A DNA stretch of 13,897 bases, taken from contig CAZGTM010000080.1 in assembly GCA_964528595.1 (NCBI GenBank), positions 1 to 13,897 of the forward strand, in the 5' to 3' direction. Of the stretch, positions 1-6,812 are shown piece after piece. The translations under genes and the position numbers were made by a program. Position 1 is the stretch's first letter; the number at the start of each line of letters is the position of its first letter. The notes beneath the pieces were generated by a model. That model was given only the letters and a program-made list of their open reading frames with translations, made no database searches and was not told the DNA's origin. Source of the stretch: CAYFKJ01 sp964528595. Lineage in GTDB: Bacteria > Pseudomonadota > Alphaproteobacteria > UBA2966.

Positions 1-1158
1 GAATGGACAAAGAGCGGTAAGAAACTCCCCAACATTGCGGAAGTCCTCAGCCGCGGCGGAAGTAAAAGCGATTGCGAAAAAATCATGGGTATTAGCATCG
101 CCGTGGAGCAGCCAACTTCAAATTACCTCGCTGGCAGGCCGCTCATGGCGCTATGCCGAAACGCGGCTCGCAACGCCGGTCAGGAGTGGCGGGCGACACG
201 AATTTCGTCTTCGATCTATGTTGCGGAGTTGCGGAGACGCGGCATCAATGAACAGGATTGCAAGGATTTGTTAGCCGGCAAGATCTTGATCAAAACTGCC
301 GTTGTTTCCAACGTCACCGCATCAACGACTGACCCGCCGGTTGAACCGATGGGCGCTCAAGCCTCCGCCGCCATGCAAAAGAAACACAAGCATGCTGTCG
401 CCGTCATCATCGGCAACCGCAAATACCAGGACGGCGTGCCCGAGGTTAGCTTCGCGCACAACGACGCAAACGCCATAAGCCGGTTCCTGGTGCACTCGCT
501 GGGCTATCGCAAGGGCAACATCATCGACCTGCGCGATGCGACGCAATCCAAACTGATGGCCGTGTTCGGTACGCGGGAAAACCACAAGGGCAAGCTTTAC
601 AGCTACGTCAGGCCCAACAAGTCCGACGTGACAATCTTCTATTCCGGCCATGGCGCACCCGGCCTGAACGACCGCAAAGGGTATCTTCTGCCGGTGGACG
701 GCGACCCCAACCTGATCGAATTCAACGGTTATCCCATCGATCTATTGCTGGAAAATGTCGCCAAGATCGAAACGCGGTCGACCACCGTTCTGATGGACGC
801 CTGCTTCAGCGGCGACAGTCCCAAGGGCATGATCGTCCGGGCAGTTTCAGGCATCTCGGTGACGCCCCGGTTGCCCGCCGCATCCGACGCCATGACCGTA
901 ATAACGGCCGCAAGGGGAAGCCAGTTCGCCAGTTGGGATGAGGAGGCGCGTTTGGGGCTCTTCACCAATCATCTGCTGAAGGCGTTTAGGGGCGCCGCCG
1001 ATGGCGAGGAGTACGGCAATGGCGACGGTCTCGTCACGCTGGCCGAGGTCCGGGCCTATCTCGATGATGAGATGACCTATCAGGCGCGCCGGCGTTACAA
1101 CCGCGACCAGAATGCGTCCATCCAGGGCTCTCCGGAAACCATTTTGGTGGGAAATTAG
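1..1158 (+). CDS. Caspase-like (peptidase C14) protein, 5' end off the window
   Basis: The reading frame is open from base 1, so the Met codon at 85 is probably internal and the gene starts upstream; 385 residues are visible. A caspase-type cysteine peptidase domain begins near visible residue 131 (strand motif VAVIIGNRKY). The catalytic His is in YSGHGAP (codon 649-651) and the catalytic Cys in MDACFSG (codon 802-804), both intact. The C-terminal part (GLFTNHLLKAF, then NGDGLVTLAEV) is typical of bacterial caspase homologues. The last segment resembles an EF-hand loop but has Tyr where the first Asp would be, so calcium binding is doubtful. The N-terminal ~95 visible residues contain a repeated module: EW at residues 1-2 and 62-63, each followed by an AE..RG....DC pattern. 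Bacterial caspase homologues act in stress responses, programmed death or phage defence; this one's target is unknown. No membrane segment is visible. The stop is TAG at 1156-1158. Confidence 0.85.
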   Translation, partial: EWTKSGKKLPNIAEVLSRGGSKSDCEKIMGISIAVEQPTSNYLAGRPLMALCRNAARNAGQEWRATRISSSIYVAELRRRGINEQDCKDLLAGKILIKTAVVSNVTASTTDPPVEPMGAQASAAMQKKHKHAVAVIIGNRKYQDGVPEVSFAHNDANAISRFLVHSLGYRKGNIIDLRDATQSKLMAVFGTRENHKGKLYSYVRPNKSDVTIFYSGHGAPGLNDRKGYLLPVDGDPNLIEFNGYPIDLLLENVAKIETRSTTVLMDACFSGDSPKGMIVRAVSGISVTPRLPAASDAMTVITAARGSQFASWDEEARLGLFTNHLLKAFRGAADGEEYGNGDGLVTLAEVRAYLDDEMTYQARRRYNRDQNASIQGSPETILVGN

Positions 1159-1215
1159 TTTCCGGACTGGAAATTCCGCGCCACGGCCGTATCTCATTCG
1201 ATGCCCTTGTGGTTT

Positions 1216-1234
1216 GGAATTGTGAATGAATTCC
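1216..1234. repeat. Perfect 6-bp inverted repeat, possible operator
   Basis: GGAATT (1216-1221) and AATTCC (1229-1234) form a perfect inverted repeat around a 7-base spacer, in the region between the caspase-like gene and the histidine kinase gene. The symmetry and position suit a dimeric regulator site, but the arms are AT-rich and short, so chance is a real alternative. Confidence 0.25.
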
Positions 1235-1257
1235 TTAACAGGTAGGCTTTGGACATG

Positions 1258-1285
1258 GGTTTCGAAGGGGATTCCCGTCGAAATC
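1258..1285. repeat. Hairpin-forming inverted repeat upstream of the histidine kinase
   Basis: TTTCGA (1260-1265) pairs with TCGAAA (1278-1283), and GGG (1267-1269) pairs with CCC (1274-1276), leaving one A/G mismatch and a four-base GATT loop. A flanking G-C pair (1258/1285) and a G-U pair (1259/1284) extend the stem. No T-run follows, so it is not a standard intrinsic terminator. It lies about 65 bp before the kinase start and could be a leader hairpin, an operator, or the processed 3' end of the upstream transcript. Confidence 0.4.
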
Positions 1286-1349
1286 ATGGGGTACAGCCGA
1301 TCCTGGGGCACGGGGCGGCAAAGGTTGAATTAACAACGAACGTCGAGCC

Positions 1350-4300
1350 ATGGTTTTGACCCCCACGACACCCGAAACCGCAAATAACCGTCGCGCCGAC
1401 GACGCTGGATCCGATCATTTGAAACGGTCGCGTCTGCGCGACGAGCAGATGGCCAATTTCCGCCAGATGCTCCCCCTGATGGGCGGCGTGCAAATCCTCA
1501 TCGGTACCTTGACGGCGCTGGCATACTACCAGGCGGTGTCACCTCTATTGTTGGGCGGTTGGCTGGGGTTAATCTGGCTATCCGGACTGGTCAGCCTGTG
1601 GAGTTGGCTGCGCAACCGAAAGCGCCGCGTTCAAATAGGTGTGCCACTCAAGGCCATGCGCCGTGCCTCCTGGTCGGCCATCTTCATGGGGTCGGTGTGG
1701 GGCGCCGGCGTTTTCCTGTTCTTTCCCGACAACGACCTCGCCGGCCAGACGTTGATGGCGTTCGTCGTCGGCGGCATGACGGCGGGTTCCATGGCTGCAC
1801 TGTGGAGCCTGCCGACAGTCGGCATCGCCTTCACCAGTTTTGCAGTCCTACCCTTGATCGTGCGATTGCTCATGGCAGGGGAGCAGATCCACGTCTTGAT
1901 GGCGATCATGGCTGGGATATATTTTATCGCGCTCGCTGTCATATCCCGCATCGCCTACGTGAAATTCGTCGATGGCGTCGCGGTTAAAAGCCATCTTTCC
2001 AGCATCGTGGAATCGGTGAACCAGCTGGAAATCGGACTGGTCGTATACGATTCCGATGAACGTCTCGTTTTCGTTAATGAGCGGAAGAACGAGATGTACG
2101 CCGACAGCGCCAGGATCGAACGGCAAGGCGCAAAGCTGACGGACGTGGTGCGCGCCCGGCGGGCAGCCGGGCATTATCCCGATGCCGAGGGCCGGGAAGA
2201 CGATTGGGAAGCCGAATACCTGGCCCGGCTCCGTACCGGCGACTATCAGAGAGATCTGCAAATGCCGGACGGAAACTGGGTTCAGACCGGTTTTCGACGC
2301 ACGGCCTCCGGCGGTTACGTCGGCACACGGATCGACATCACGGAACGCAAGCAAACGGAAGAAAGCCTGCGCAAGCTCTCCCGCGCCGTCGATCAGAGCC
2401 CCAGCATGGTCATGATTACCGATGTCGGGGGCGTGATCGAATACGTCAACCCGAAGTTCTCGGCAGTGACCGGGTACGGTCCGGACGAGGCGTTGGGAAA
2501 AACACCCAGATTTTTGAAATCAGGAGAACGGAGCGACGACGACTATTCGGTGATGTGGCAAACCATTCTCGAAGGCCGGGATTGGCATGGTGAGTTCCGC
2601 AACCGCAACAAAGACGGCACGCTGATCTGGGTTTCGGCATCGATCTCGCCGGTCGCTGGCGATGATGGAACCGTTAGGCATTTCGTGGCCATCCAGGATG
2701 ACATCTCGGAGCGGAAACAGGCCGAACAGGCGCTGGCCGACAGCCAGGAACGGTTCAGGGATCTAGCCGACGCGGCGTCCGACTGGTTCTGGGAATTGGA
2801 TGCCGACCTTCGCTTCACTTACGTATCCGACCGGGTCATGCGCTTCAACGGCGGCGTTCATCCCAGCACATTTTACGGCATGAGTCGCCGTGAGCTCGAC
2901 ATTCCGGCCGGCGAAAGCCAGGAAAAATGGGACCGCCACTATGCCGACATGGAGGCGCGGAAGCCGATCAAAGGTTTTGAATACACCTTTGTCGATCAGC
3001 ATGGCGAACTGCACCATTGGTCGGTCTCGGGCCGGCCGAAATTCGATGCGGCGGGCAAGTTTATCGGTTACCGCGGCGTCGGGCGCGACGTCACGGACCG
3101 GAAGGTCGCCGACGAGGAACTTCGCCAAAGCCGCGCCCAGTATCAGGCGGTGGTGGAAGGACAGTCGGAACTCGTCACGAGATTCGCCCCCGACGGTGAG
3201 TTTACATTTGCCAACGACGCCTATTGCCGGTTTGTCGGCAAGTCCCAGGCCGAGCTGTTGGGCACGTCGATTTATGACGATGTGCCGGATGAGGAGGCCG
3301 ACGCGTTGCGGGCCTATTTCTCGAACTTTACCGAGGGACAGCAGCTTCAGACCAACGAGAACGCCTTGCACCGTCACGACGGCGTCGAGCGCATTTTCGA
3401 GTGGACGAACAGCGCCTTCTACGACAGCGACGGCGAACTTACGGGGTTTCAATCAGTTGCCCGCGATATTACGGAACGCCGTGAAGCGGAACGGGAACTG
3501 CAAAGCAAAACGGAACTCATCCATCTCTTGGGCCGTACCGCGACGGACGCCAACCACGCCGCGGACCTTACCGATGCCATCAAGGCGACGCTCGATGACG
3601 TCTGCGCCTATAACGGCTGGCCCGTCGGCCACGCTTACCTGCTCAGCGAGGATGATCCGGATTTGGTCGTGCCGTCCGGCATCTGGCATATGGACGACGC
3701 GAAGCGCTTCGCCACATTCCGTGAACTGACCGAAAATACACCGTTCGAGAGGGGCGTTGGACTTCCCGGCCGGGTCCTGGAAACCGGCGAACCCGCCTGG
3801 ATCGTCGATGTGACGAAGGATAAGAATTTTCCGAGAGCTAATTTGGCGCAGGATATTGGAGTTAAGGCGGGGTTTGCCTGTCCCGTGCTGGCAGGATCGA
3901 AGGTGGTTGGCGTGCTCGAATTTTTTGCGCCCGACGCCATCGAGCCCGATCAGACTTTGCTGGACAGCCTGGTTCAGGTCGGCACGCAACTGGGCCGCGT
4001 CCACGAGCGCGACCGCTCGGTCAGAAGGCTGCGCAAAAAGGAAGAACAGCTGACCCAACAGGTCGTCGAACTGAAGAAGCGGGAGGAGCTTCTCGAAAAA
4101 CAGGCCACCGAGTTGGTTGCCTTCGCCGAAGACCTGGCGGAAACGCGGGACGAGCTTGAACTCCTGGACCAGCAAAAGAACAAATTCTTCTCCATCATCG
4201 CCCACGATCTCAAAAACCCTTTCAATTCGCTGCTCGGCTTCAGTCGGTTGATGGCGAAATCGGGCGATAAGCTGAGTCACCAACAACTCGTCGATTTCGG

Positions 4301-4865
4301 CGTTTCCATCAGCGAGGCCGCAGAACGGCTGTTCGGTCTGCTTGAAGATTTGTTGGCCTGGGGACGGACCCAAATGGACCAGGTGGTGTTTGAGCCGGAT
4401 ACGCTCGATCTCGGCGAGGTGGCCGACGCCGGAACGGCTGTTCTGACGGATGTGGCCCGGGAAAAGTGCGTGACGCTGACGTTGGAGGTGCCGGAGCTCT
4501 ATGTTTCGGCGGATCGTGAAATGCTGGTGACGGTGTTGCGGAACCTAGTCGGAAACGCCATCAAATTCACCGAGGCCGGCGGGGAAGTGACGGTTGCCGC
4601 CGAAGCCAAGGGCGAATATGTCGGCGTCCGGGTGTCCGATAGCGGCGTCGGCATGAACGAGGAACAGATCGCCGGCCTCTTCCGCATCGACACGCACACT
4701 TCCACCAAGGGGACGGGCGGCGAGGCCGGAACAGGATTGGGGCTGCTGTTGTGCAAGGAATTCCTGGCAAAGCACCACAGTGAACTGACGGTCGAAAGCG
4801 CGCCGGGGCAGGGCACAACGTTTCGCTTTTCGCTGCCCAGCGCCGCCGCGCAAGCCGCGGAGTGA
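1350..4865 (+). CDS. Membrane-bound multi-PAS/GAF sensor histidine kinase
   Basis: A 1171-residue sensor kinase. About six hydrophobic segments (residues ~44-205) form an N-terminal membrane domain like those in some alphaproteobacterial kinases and diguanylate cyclases. Then come a PAS_7-like domain (~214-330) and three further PAS domains, ending near 452, 582 and 707 at PAC-type motifs (DDISERKQ, GRDVTDRK, ARDITERR). A GAF domain (~720-884, motif GVGLPGRV) and a Gln/Glu/Lys-rich coiled coil (~890-945) follow. The catalytic core has the H-box FFSIIAHDLKNP with phospho-accepting His952, N-box NLVGN (1065-1069), G1 box DSGVGM from Asp1097 and G2 box GTGLGL from 1127. It should autophosphorylate and pass phosphate to a response regulator, but it has no receiver domain and no regulator gene adjoins. 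An in-frame TGA at 1326 excludes a longer ATG start. The start at 1350 lacks a clear ribosome site; Met34 (1449) is an alternative. The signal sensed is unknown. Confidence 0.93.
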   Translation: MVLTPTTPETANNRRADDAGSDHLKRSRLRDEQMANFRQMLPLMGGVQILIGTLTALAYYQAVSPLLLGGWLGLIWLSGLVSLWSWLRNRKRRVQIGVPLKAMRRASWSAIFMGSVWGAGVFLFFPDNDLAGQTLMAFVVGGMTAGSMAALWSLPTVGIAFTSFAVLPLIVRLLMAGEQIHVLMAIMAGIYFIALAVISRIAYVKFVDGVAVKSHLSSIVESVNQLEIGLVVYDSDERLVFVNERKNEMYADSARIERQGAKLTDVVRARRAAGHYPDAEGREDDWEAEYLARLRTGDYQRDLQMPDGNWVQTGFRRTASGGYVGTRIDITERKQTEESLRKLSRAVDQSPSMVMITDVGGVIEYVNPKFSAVTGYGPDEALGKTPRFLKSGERSDDDYSVMWQTILEGRDWHGEFRNRNKDGTLIWVSASISPVAGDDGTVRHFVAIQDDISERKQAEQALADSQERFRDLADAASDWFWELDADLRFTYVSDRVMRFNGGVHPSTFYGMSRRELDIPAGESQEKWDRHYADMEARKPIKGFEYTFVDQHGELHHWSVSGRPKFDAAGKFIGYRGVGRDVTDRKVADEELRQSRAQYQAVVEGQSELVTRFAPDGEFTFANDAYCRFVGKSQAELLGTSIYDDVPDEEADALRAYFSNFTEGQQLQTNENALHRHDGVERIFEWTNSAFYDSDGELTGFQSVARDITERREAERELQSKTELIHLLGRTATDANHAADLTDAIKATLDDVCAYNGWPVGHAYLLSEDDPDLVVPSGIWHMDDAKRFATFRELTENTPFERGVGLPGRVLETGEPAWIVDVTKDKNFPRANLAQDIGVKAGFACPVLAGSKVVGVLEFFAPDAIEPDQTLLDSLVQVGTQLGRVHERDRSVRRLRKKEEQLTQQVVELKKREELLEKQATELVAFAEDLAETRDELELLDQQKNKFFSIIAHDLKNPFNSLLGFSRLMAKSGDKLSHQQLVDFGVSISEAAERLFGLLEDLLAWGRTQMDQVVFEPDTLDLGEVADAGTAVLTDVAREKCVTLTLEVPELYVSADREMLVTVLRNLVGNAIKFTEAGGEVTVAAEAKGEYVGVRVSDSGVGMNEEQIAGLFRIDTHTSTKGTGGEAGTGLGLLLCKEFLAKHHSELTVESAPGQGTTFRFSLPSAAAQAAE

Positions 4866-4932
4866 AGCGGCGAAATAGCGCCCCGATCGTTTCTCCTTGC
4901 GGAGCGGGCTCAATTGACTGACGCTGGACGAT

Positions 4933-5832
4933 ATGTCCGAGCGTCCCTTCCCAATTCAGCAAAACCGTCTGGGCGGCATCACGTTGATGATTTCCGGGTC
5001 ATTGATGTTTCTGCTGTTGGATTCACTGGCCAAGCACCTCGGCCGCAACCTGCCGGTGCTGGAGGTGGTATGGGGACGCTACGTCTTTCATCTACTGTTC
5101 ATCGTCATCCTGATGCGGCCACGCAGCCTCACCAGCCTGTTCGCAACGCGCCATCCGGTCAAACAGGTGGCGCGTTCCTTGTTGTTGCTGGGGGCGACCA
5201 TGTCGTTCTTCACGGCGCTCAAATACATGCCGTTGGCCGATGCCGCCGCCATCGGTTTTACCTGGCCCCTGATCGTGACTGCCCTGTCCGTGCCGCTGTT
5301 GGGCGAGCGCGTCGGACTGCCGCGCTGGGCTGCCGTTGTCGCTGGATTTGTCGGTGCCCTCATCATCATTCAGCCTGGCGCCGGCTTGATCCATTGGGCC
5401 ACGATGATGCCGCTCTGCATGGCGGTCTGCTACGGCCTTTATCAGATTCTGACGCGCATGGTGGGAAGCGATGACGGGCCCGTCACCAGCGTTTTCTACA
5501 CCGCCGTCCTCGGCGCACTGGCGATGACCGCCGTCGTGCCCTTCCTGTGGCAGATGCCGACGCCGCTGCAGTGGCTGGAGATGGCCGCCATGGGCGCCAC
5601 CGGCGGGTTCGGCCATTTCCTGGTCATCCGTTCACTGCAACTGGCGCCGGCTTCCGTGCTGGCGCCGTTCGCCTACACTCAGTTGGTTTTCGCCATGGTG
5701 CTGAGTTGGGCCTTGTTCTCGGACGTGCCGGATGCTGCGACAGTCGGCGGTGCGGCGATCGTCGCCCTGGCCGGTCTCTTTGTGATCTACCGTGAACGGC
5801 GTGCGGCGCAGGTCGAACCGACCGAGGTTTAG
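4933..5832 (+). CDS. EamA/DMT-superfamily transporter
   Basis: A 299-residue integral membrane protein with about ten hydrophobic helices arranged as two EamA repeats. The first half includes MISGSLMFLLLDSLAKHL, FFTALKYMPLADAAAIGFTWPL and the LLGERVGLPRW motif typical of this family. The second half repeats the pattern (GHFLVIRSLQLAPASVLAPF) and ends with a short charged tail. Family members export or import small metabolites such as amino acids, nucleosides or purines; the substrate cannot be read from the sequence. ATG at 4933 is chosen because a TGA at 4915 closes the frame upstream, and only a weak ribosome site (TGGAC) precedes it. It lies 67 bp after the kinase gene on the same strand, so read-through from that promoter is possible, and it converges on the DUF1491 gene with only 4 bp between stop codons. 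Confidence 0.9.
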   Translation: MSERPFPIQQNRLGGITLMISGSLMFLLLDSLAKHLGRNLPVLEVVWGRYVFHLLFIVILMRPRSLTSLFATRHPVKQVARSLLLLGATMSFFTALKYMPLADAAAIGFTWPLIVTALSVPLLGERVGLPRWAAVVAGFVGALIIIQPGAGLIHWATMMPLCMAVCYGLYQILTRMVGSDDGPVTSVFYTAVLGALAMTAVVPFLWQMPTPLQWLEMAAMGATGGFGHFLVIRSLQLAPASVLAPFAYTQLVFAMVLSWALFSDVPDAATVGGAAIVALAGLFVIYRERRAAQVEPTEV

Positions 5833-5836
5833 CGCT

Positions 5837-6178
5837 TCAATCCTCGACCGGTTCGTCGAGGAAATGGCGGCCTTCGCGGTCCTCGATCTCAACCACCCAG
5901 ATATCGGGATCGCGCGTCAGTGCGCGGGCGATGTAAGCCTCGGCTTCGGCATCCGCGACCGGCGCGTCACCGGCGGCCCGCCGCCAGACCCGCGCCCCCT
6001 CCAGATTATAGCCGGGCGTCAGCACGACGGCGTTGCCGTCCAGGGTGTTGAGCTTTAGCAGCAGGCTTCCCGCGTCGGCGTCGCCACGGCGCACCACCAT
6101 GGCCATGGCGCCGGCGCTCTGGCAGCGCCGGATCAGGGCCTTGACGACAATTTCAGCTTTGAGACGCGGTTCGCTCAT
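5837..6178 (-). CDS. DUF1491 family protein, predicted SOS-coupled
   Basis: A 113-residue soluble protein recognised as DUF1491 from its layout: an N-terminal helix (RLKAEIVVKALIRRCQSAG), a strand with VVRRGDADAG, and the C-terminal signature DPDIWVVEIEDREG. The family is known mainly from Alphaproteobacteria and has no established function that I know of. ATG at 6178 is chosen over an in-frame start at 6199 because it overlaps the tag stop codon as ATGA, the usual arrangement for translational coupling; the longer form would add seven residues (MLPPRRS) that look unlike family starts. No strong ribosome site precedes it, which fits coupling. It should share the LexA-controlled tag transcript. 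There are no membrane segments or signal peptide. A DNA-damage role is inference from context only. Confidence 0.85.
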   Translation of the reverse strand: MSEPRLKAEIVVKALIRRCQSAGAMAMVVRRGDADAGSLLLKLNTLDGNAVVLTPGYNLEGARVWRRAAGDAPVADAEAEAYIARALTRDPDIWVVEIEDREGRHFLDEPVED

Positions 6179-6741
6179 ACTTCGTCGTGGCGGAAGCAAT
6201 CGGTGGTGTGGTCGTTGACCATGCCGACCGCCTGCATGAAGGCGTAGCAGATCGTCGGGCCGCAGAAGTTGAAGCCGGCTTGTTTGAGGGCTTTGCTCAT
6301 GGCCTTGCTTTCAGCCGTTTCGGCCGGCATGTCGGCCATGGTCTTCCACGAATTCCTGATCGGTTCGCCGCCGACGAAATCCCAAAGAAAATCGCTGAAG
6401 GTGGTGCCGCTGTCATGGATGTCGAGCCAGGCCCGGGCGCTTCGCACCGAGCTTTCGATCTTCAGCCGGTTGCGCACGATGCCCTTGTCCTGCATCAGGC
6501 TTTCGATTTTCTCCGGGCCGTAGTTGGCCATAACCGCGGGCTCGAAGCCGTCGAACGCCTTGATGAAATTCTCGCGTTTACGCAATATCGTAATCCAGGC
6601 CAAGCCAGCCTGAAAGCCGTCCAACAGCAGCTTTTCGAACAAGGCGCGGTCGTCGTATATGGGCACGCCCCACTCCTCGTCGTGGTAGGCGACGTAAAGC
6701 GGATCCGTCCCCGGCCAGCCGCAGCGCGAAACTTCCGTCAT
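6175..6741 (-). CDS. tag: DNA-3-methyladenine glycosylase I
   Basis: A 188-residue homologue of E. coli Tag (187 aa), aligning along its full length. Tag removes 3-methyladenine from alkylated DNA by cutting the N-glycosidic bond, leaving an abasic site for base-excision repair. The zinc ligands are all present: Cys7 in RCGWPG, His20 in YHDEEWG, and His178 and Cys182 in NDHTTDC. The base-pocket residues Tyr19 and Trp49 are conserved; the residue matching E. coli Glu38 is Asp41 (LLLDGFQAGLAW). ATG at 6741 has an AGGA ribosome site ten bases upstream. An in-frame GTG at 6765 is rejected because it lies inside the LexA box and the -10 element, upstream of any likely transcript start. The gene is followed by DUF1491 with an ATGA overlap and preceded by ygfZ 71 bp upstream on the same strand. 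Confidence 0.96.
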   Translation of the reverse strand: MTEVSRCGWPGTDPLYVAYHDEEWGVPIYDDRALFEKLLLDGFQAGLAWITILRKRENFIKAFDGFEPAVMANYGPEKIESLMQDKGIVRNRLKIESSVRSARAWLDIHDSGTTFSDFLWDFVGGEPIRNSWKTMADMPAETAESKAMSKALKQAGFNFCGPTICYAFMQAVGMVNDHTTDCFRHDEV

Positions 6742-6751
6742 GTCGACGCCA

Positions 6752-6755
6752 TCCT
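6752..6755 (-). promoter_or_regulatory. Ribosome binding site of tag
   Basis: AGGA on the minus strand, ten bases before the ATG at 6741. It supports that ATG over the upstream GTG at 6765. Confidence 0.6.
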
Positions 6756-6759
6756 GTTT

Positions 6760-6774
6760 GTTCACTATATGTTC
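6760..6774 (-). promoter_or_regulatory. LexA-binding SOS box in the tag promoter
   Basis: The plus strand reads GTTC-ACTATAT-GTTC, an exact match to the GTTC-N7-GTTC direct repeat known as the LexA operator of Alphaproteobacteria (GAAC-N7-GAAC on the gene's own strand), with an AT-rich spacer. It is 18 bp upstream of the tag start and overlaps the predicted -10 element, so bound LexA would block RNA polymerase. A perfect match is expected by chance less than once in this window, and here it falls in the 71-bp promoter of a DNA-repair gene. LexA itself is not encoded here. Confidence 0.85.
6764..6769 (-). promoter_or_regulatory. Probable -10 element of the tag promoter
   Basis: TATAGT on the minus strand matches the TATAAT consensus at five of six bases and lies within the LexA box. 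No good -35 hexamer is found 16-18 bp upstream, so the promoter assignment is moderate. It would place the transcript start near 6757, just upstream of the ribosome site. Confidence 0.45.
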
Positions 6775-6812
6775 TATTGACGATAGACGGTTGGACAGTG
6801 TGGCGCAAGCCT

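Noticed and set aside
1..84. Caspase gene starting at the ATG at 85
   Set aside because: The frame is open to base 1, and the residues before Met85 belong to the first copy of the repeat module, so the start is upstream.
1150..1173. GGAAA/TTTCC/GGAAA inverted repeats at the caspase stop codon, as a terminator
   Set aside because: The stems are only 5 bp, AT-rich and without a T-run, so they are too weak to call.
3453..4373. 306-codon minus-strand open frame within the kinase gene
   Set aside because: It lies fully opposite the GAF, coiled-coil and HisKA coding region and matches no family I know; it is a shadow of codon bias.
4866..4932. Possible terminator between the kinase and the transporter
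   Set aside because: Only 4-bp stems (4869-4882, 4893-4904) are found, without a T-run.
6742..6765. GTG start for tag adding eight residues
   Set aside because: The GTG lies inside the LexA box and -10 element, upstream of the likely transcript start, whereas ATG 6741 has a good ribosome site.
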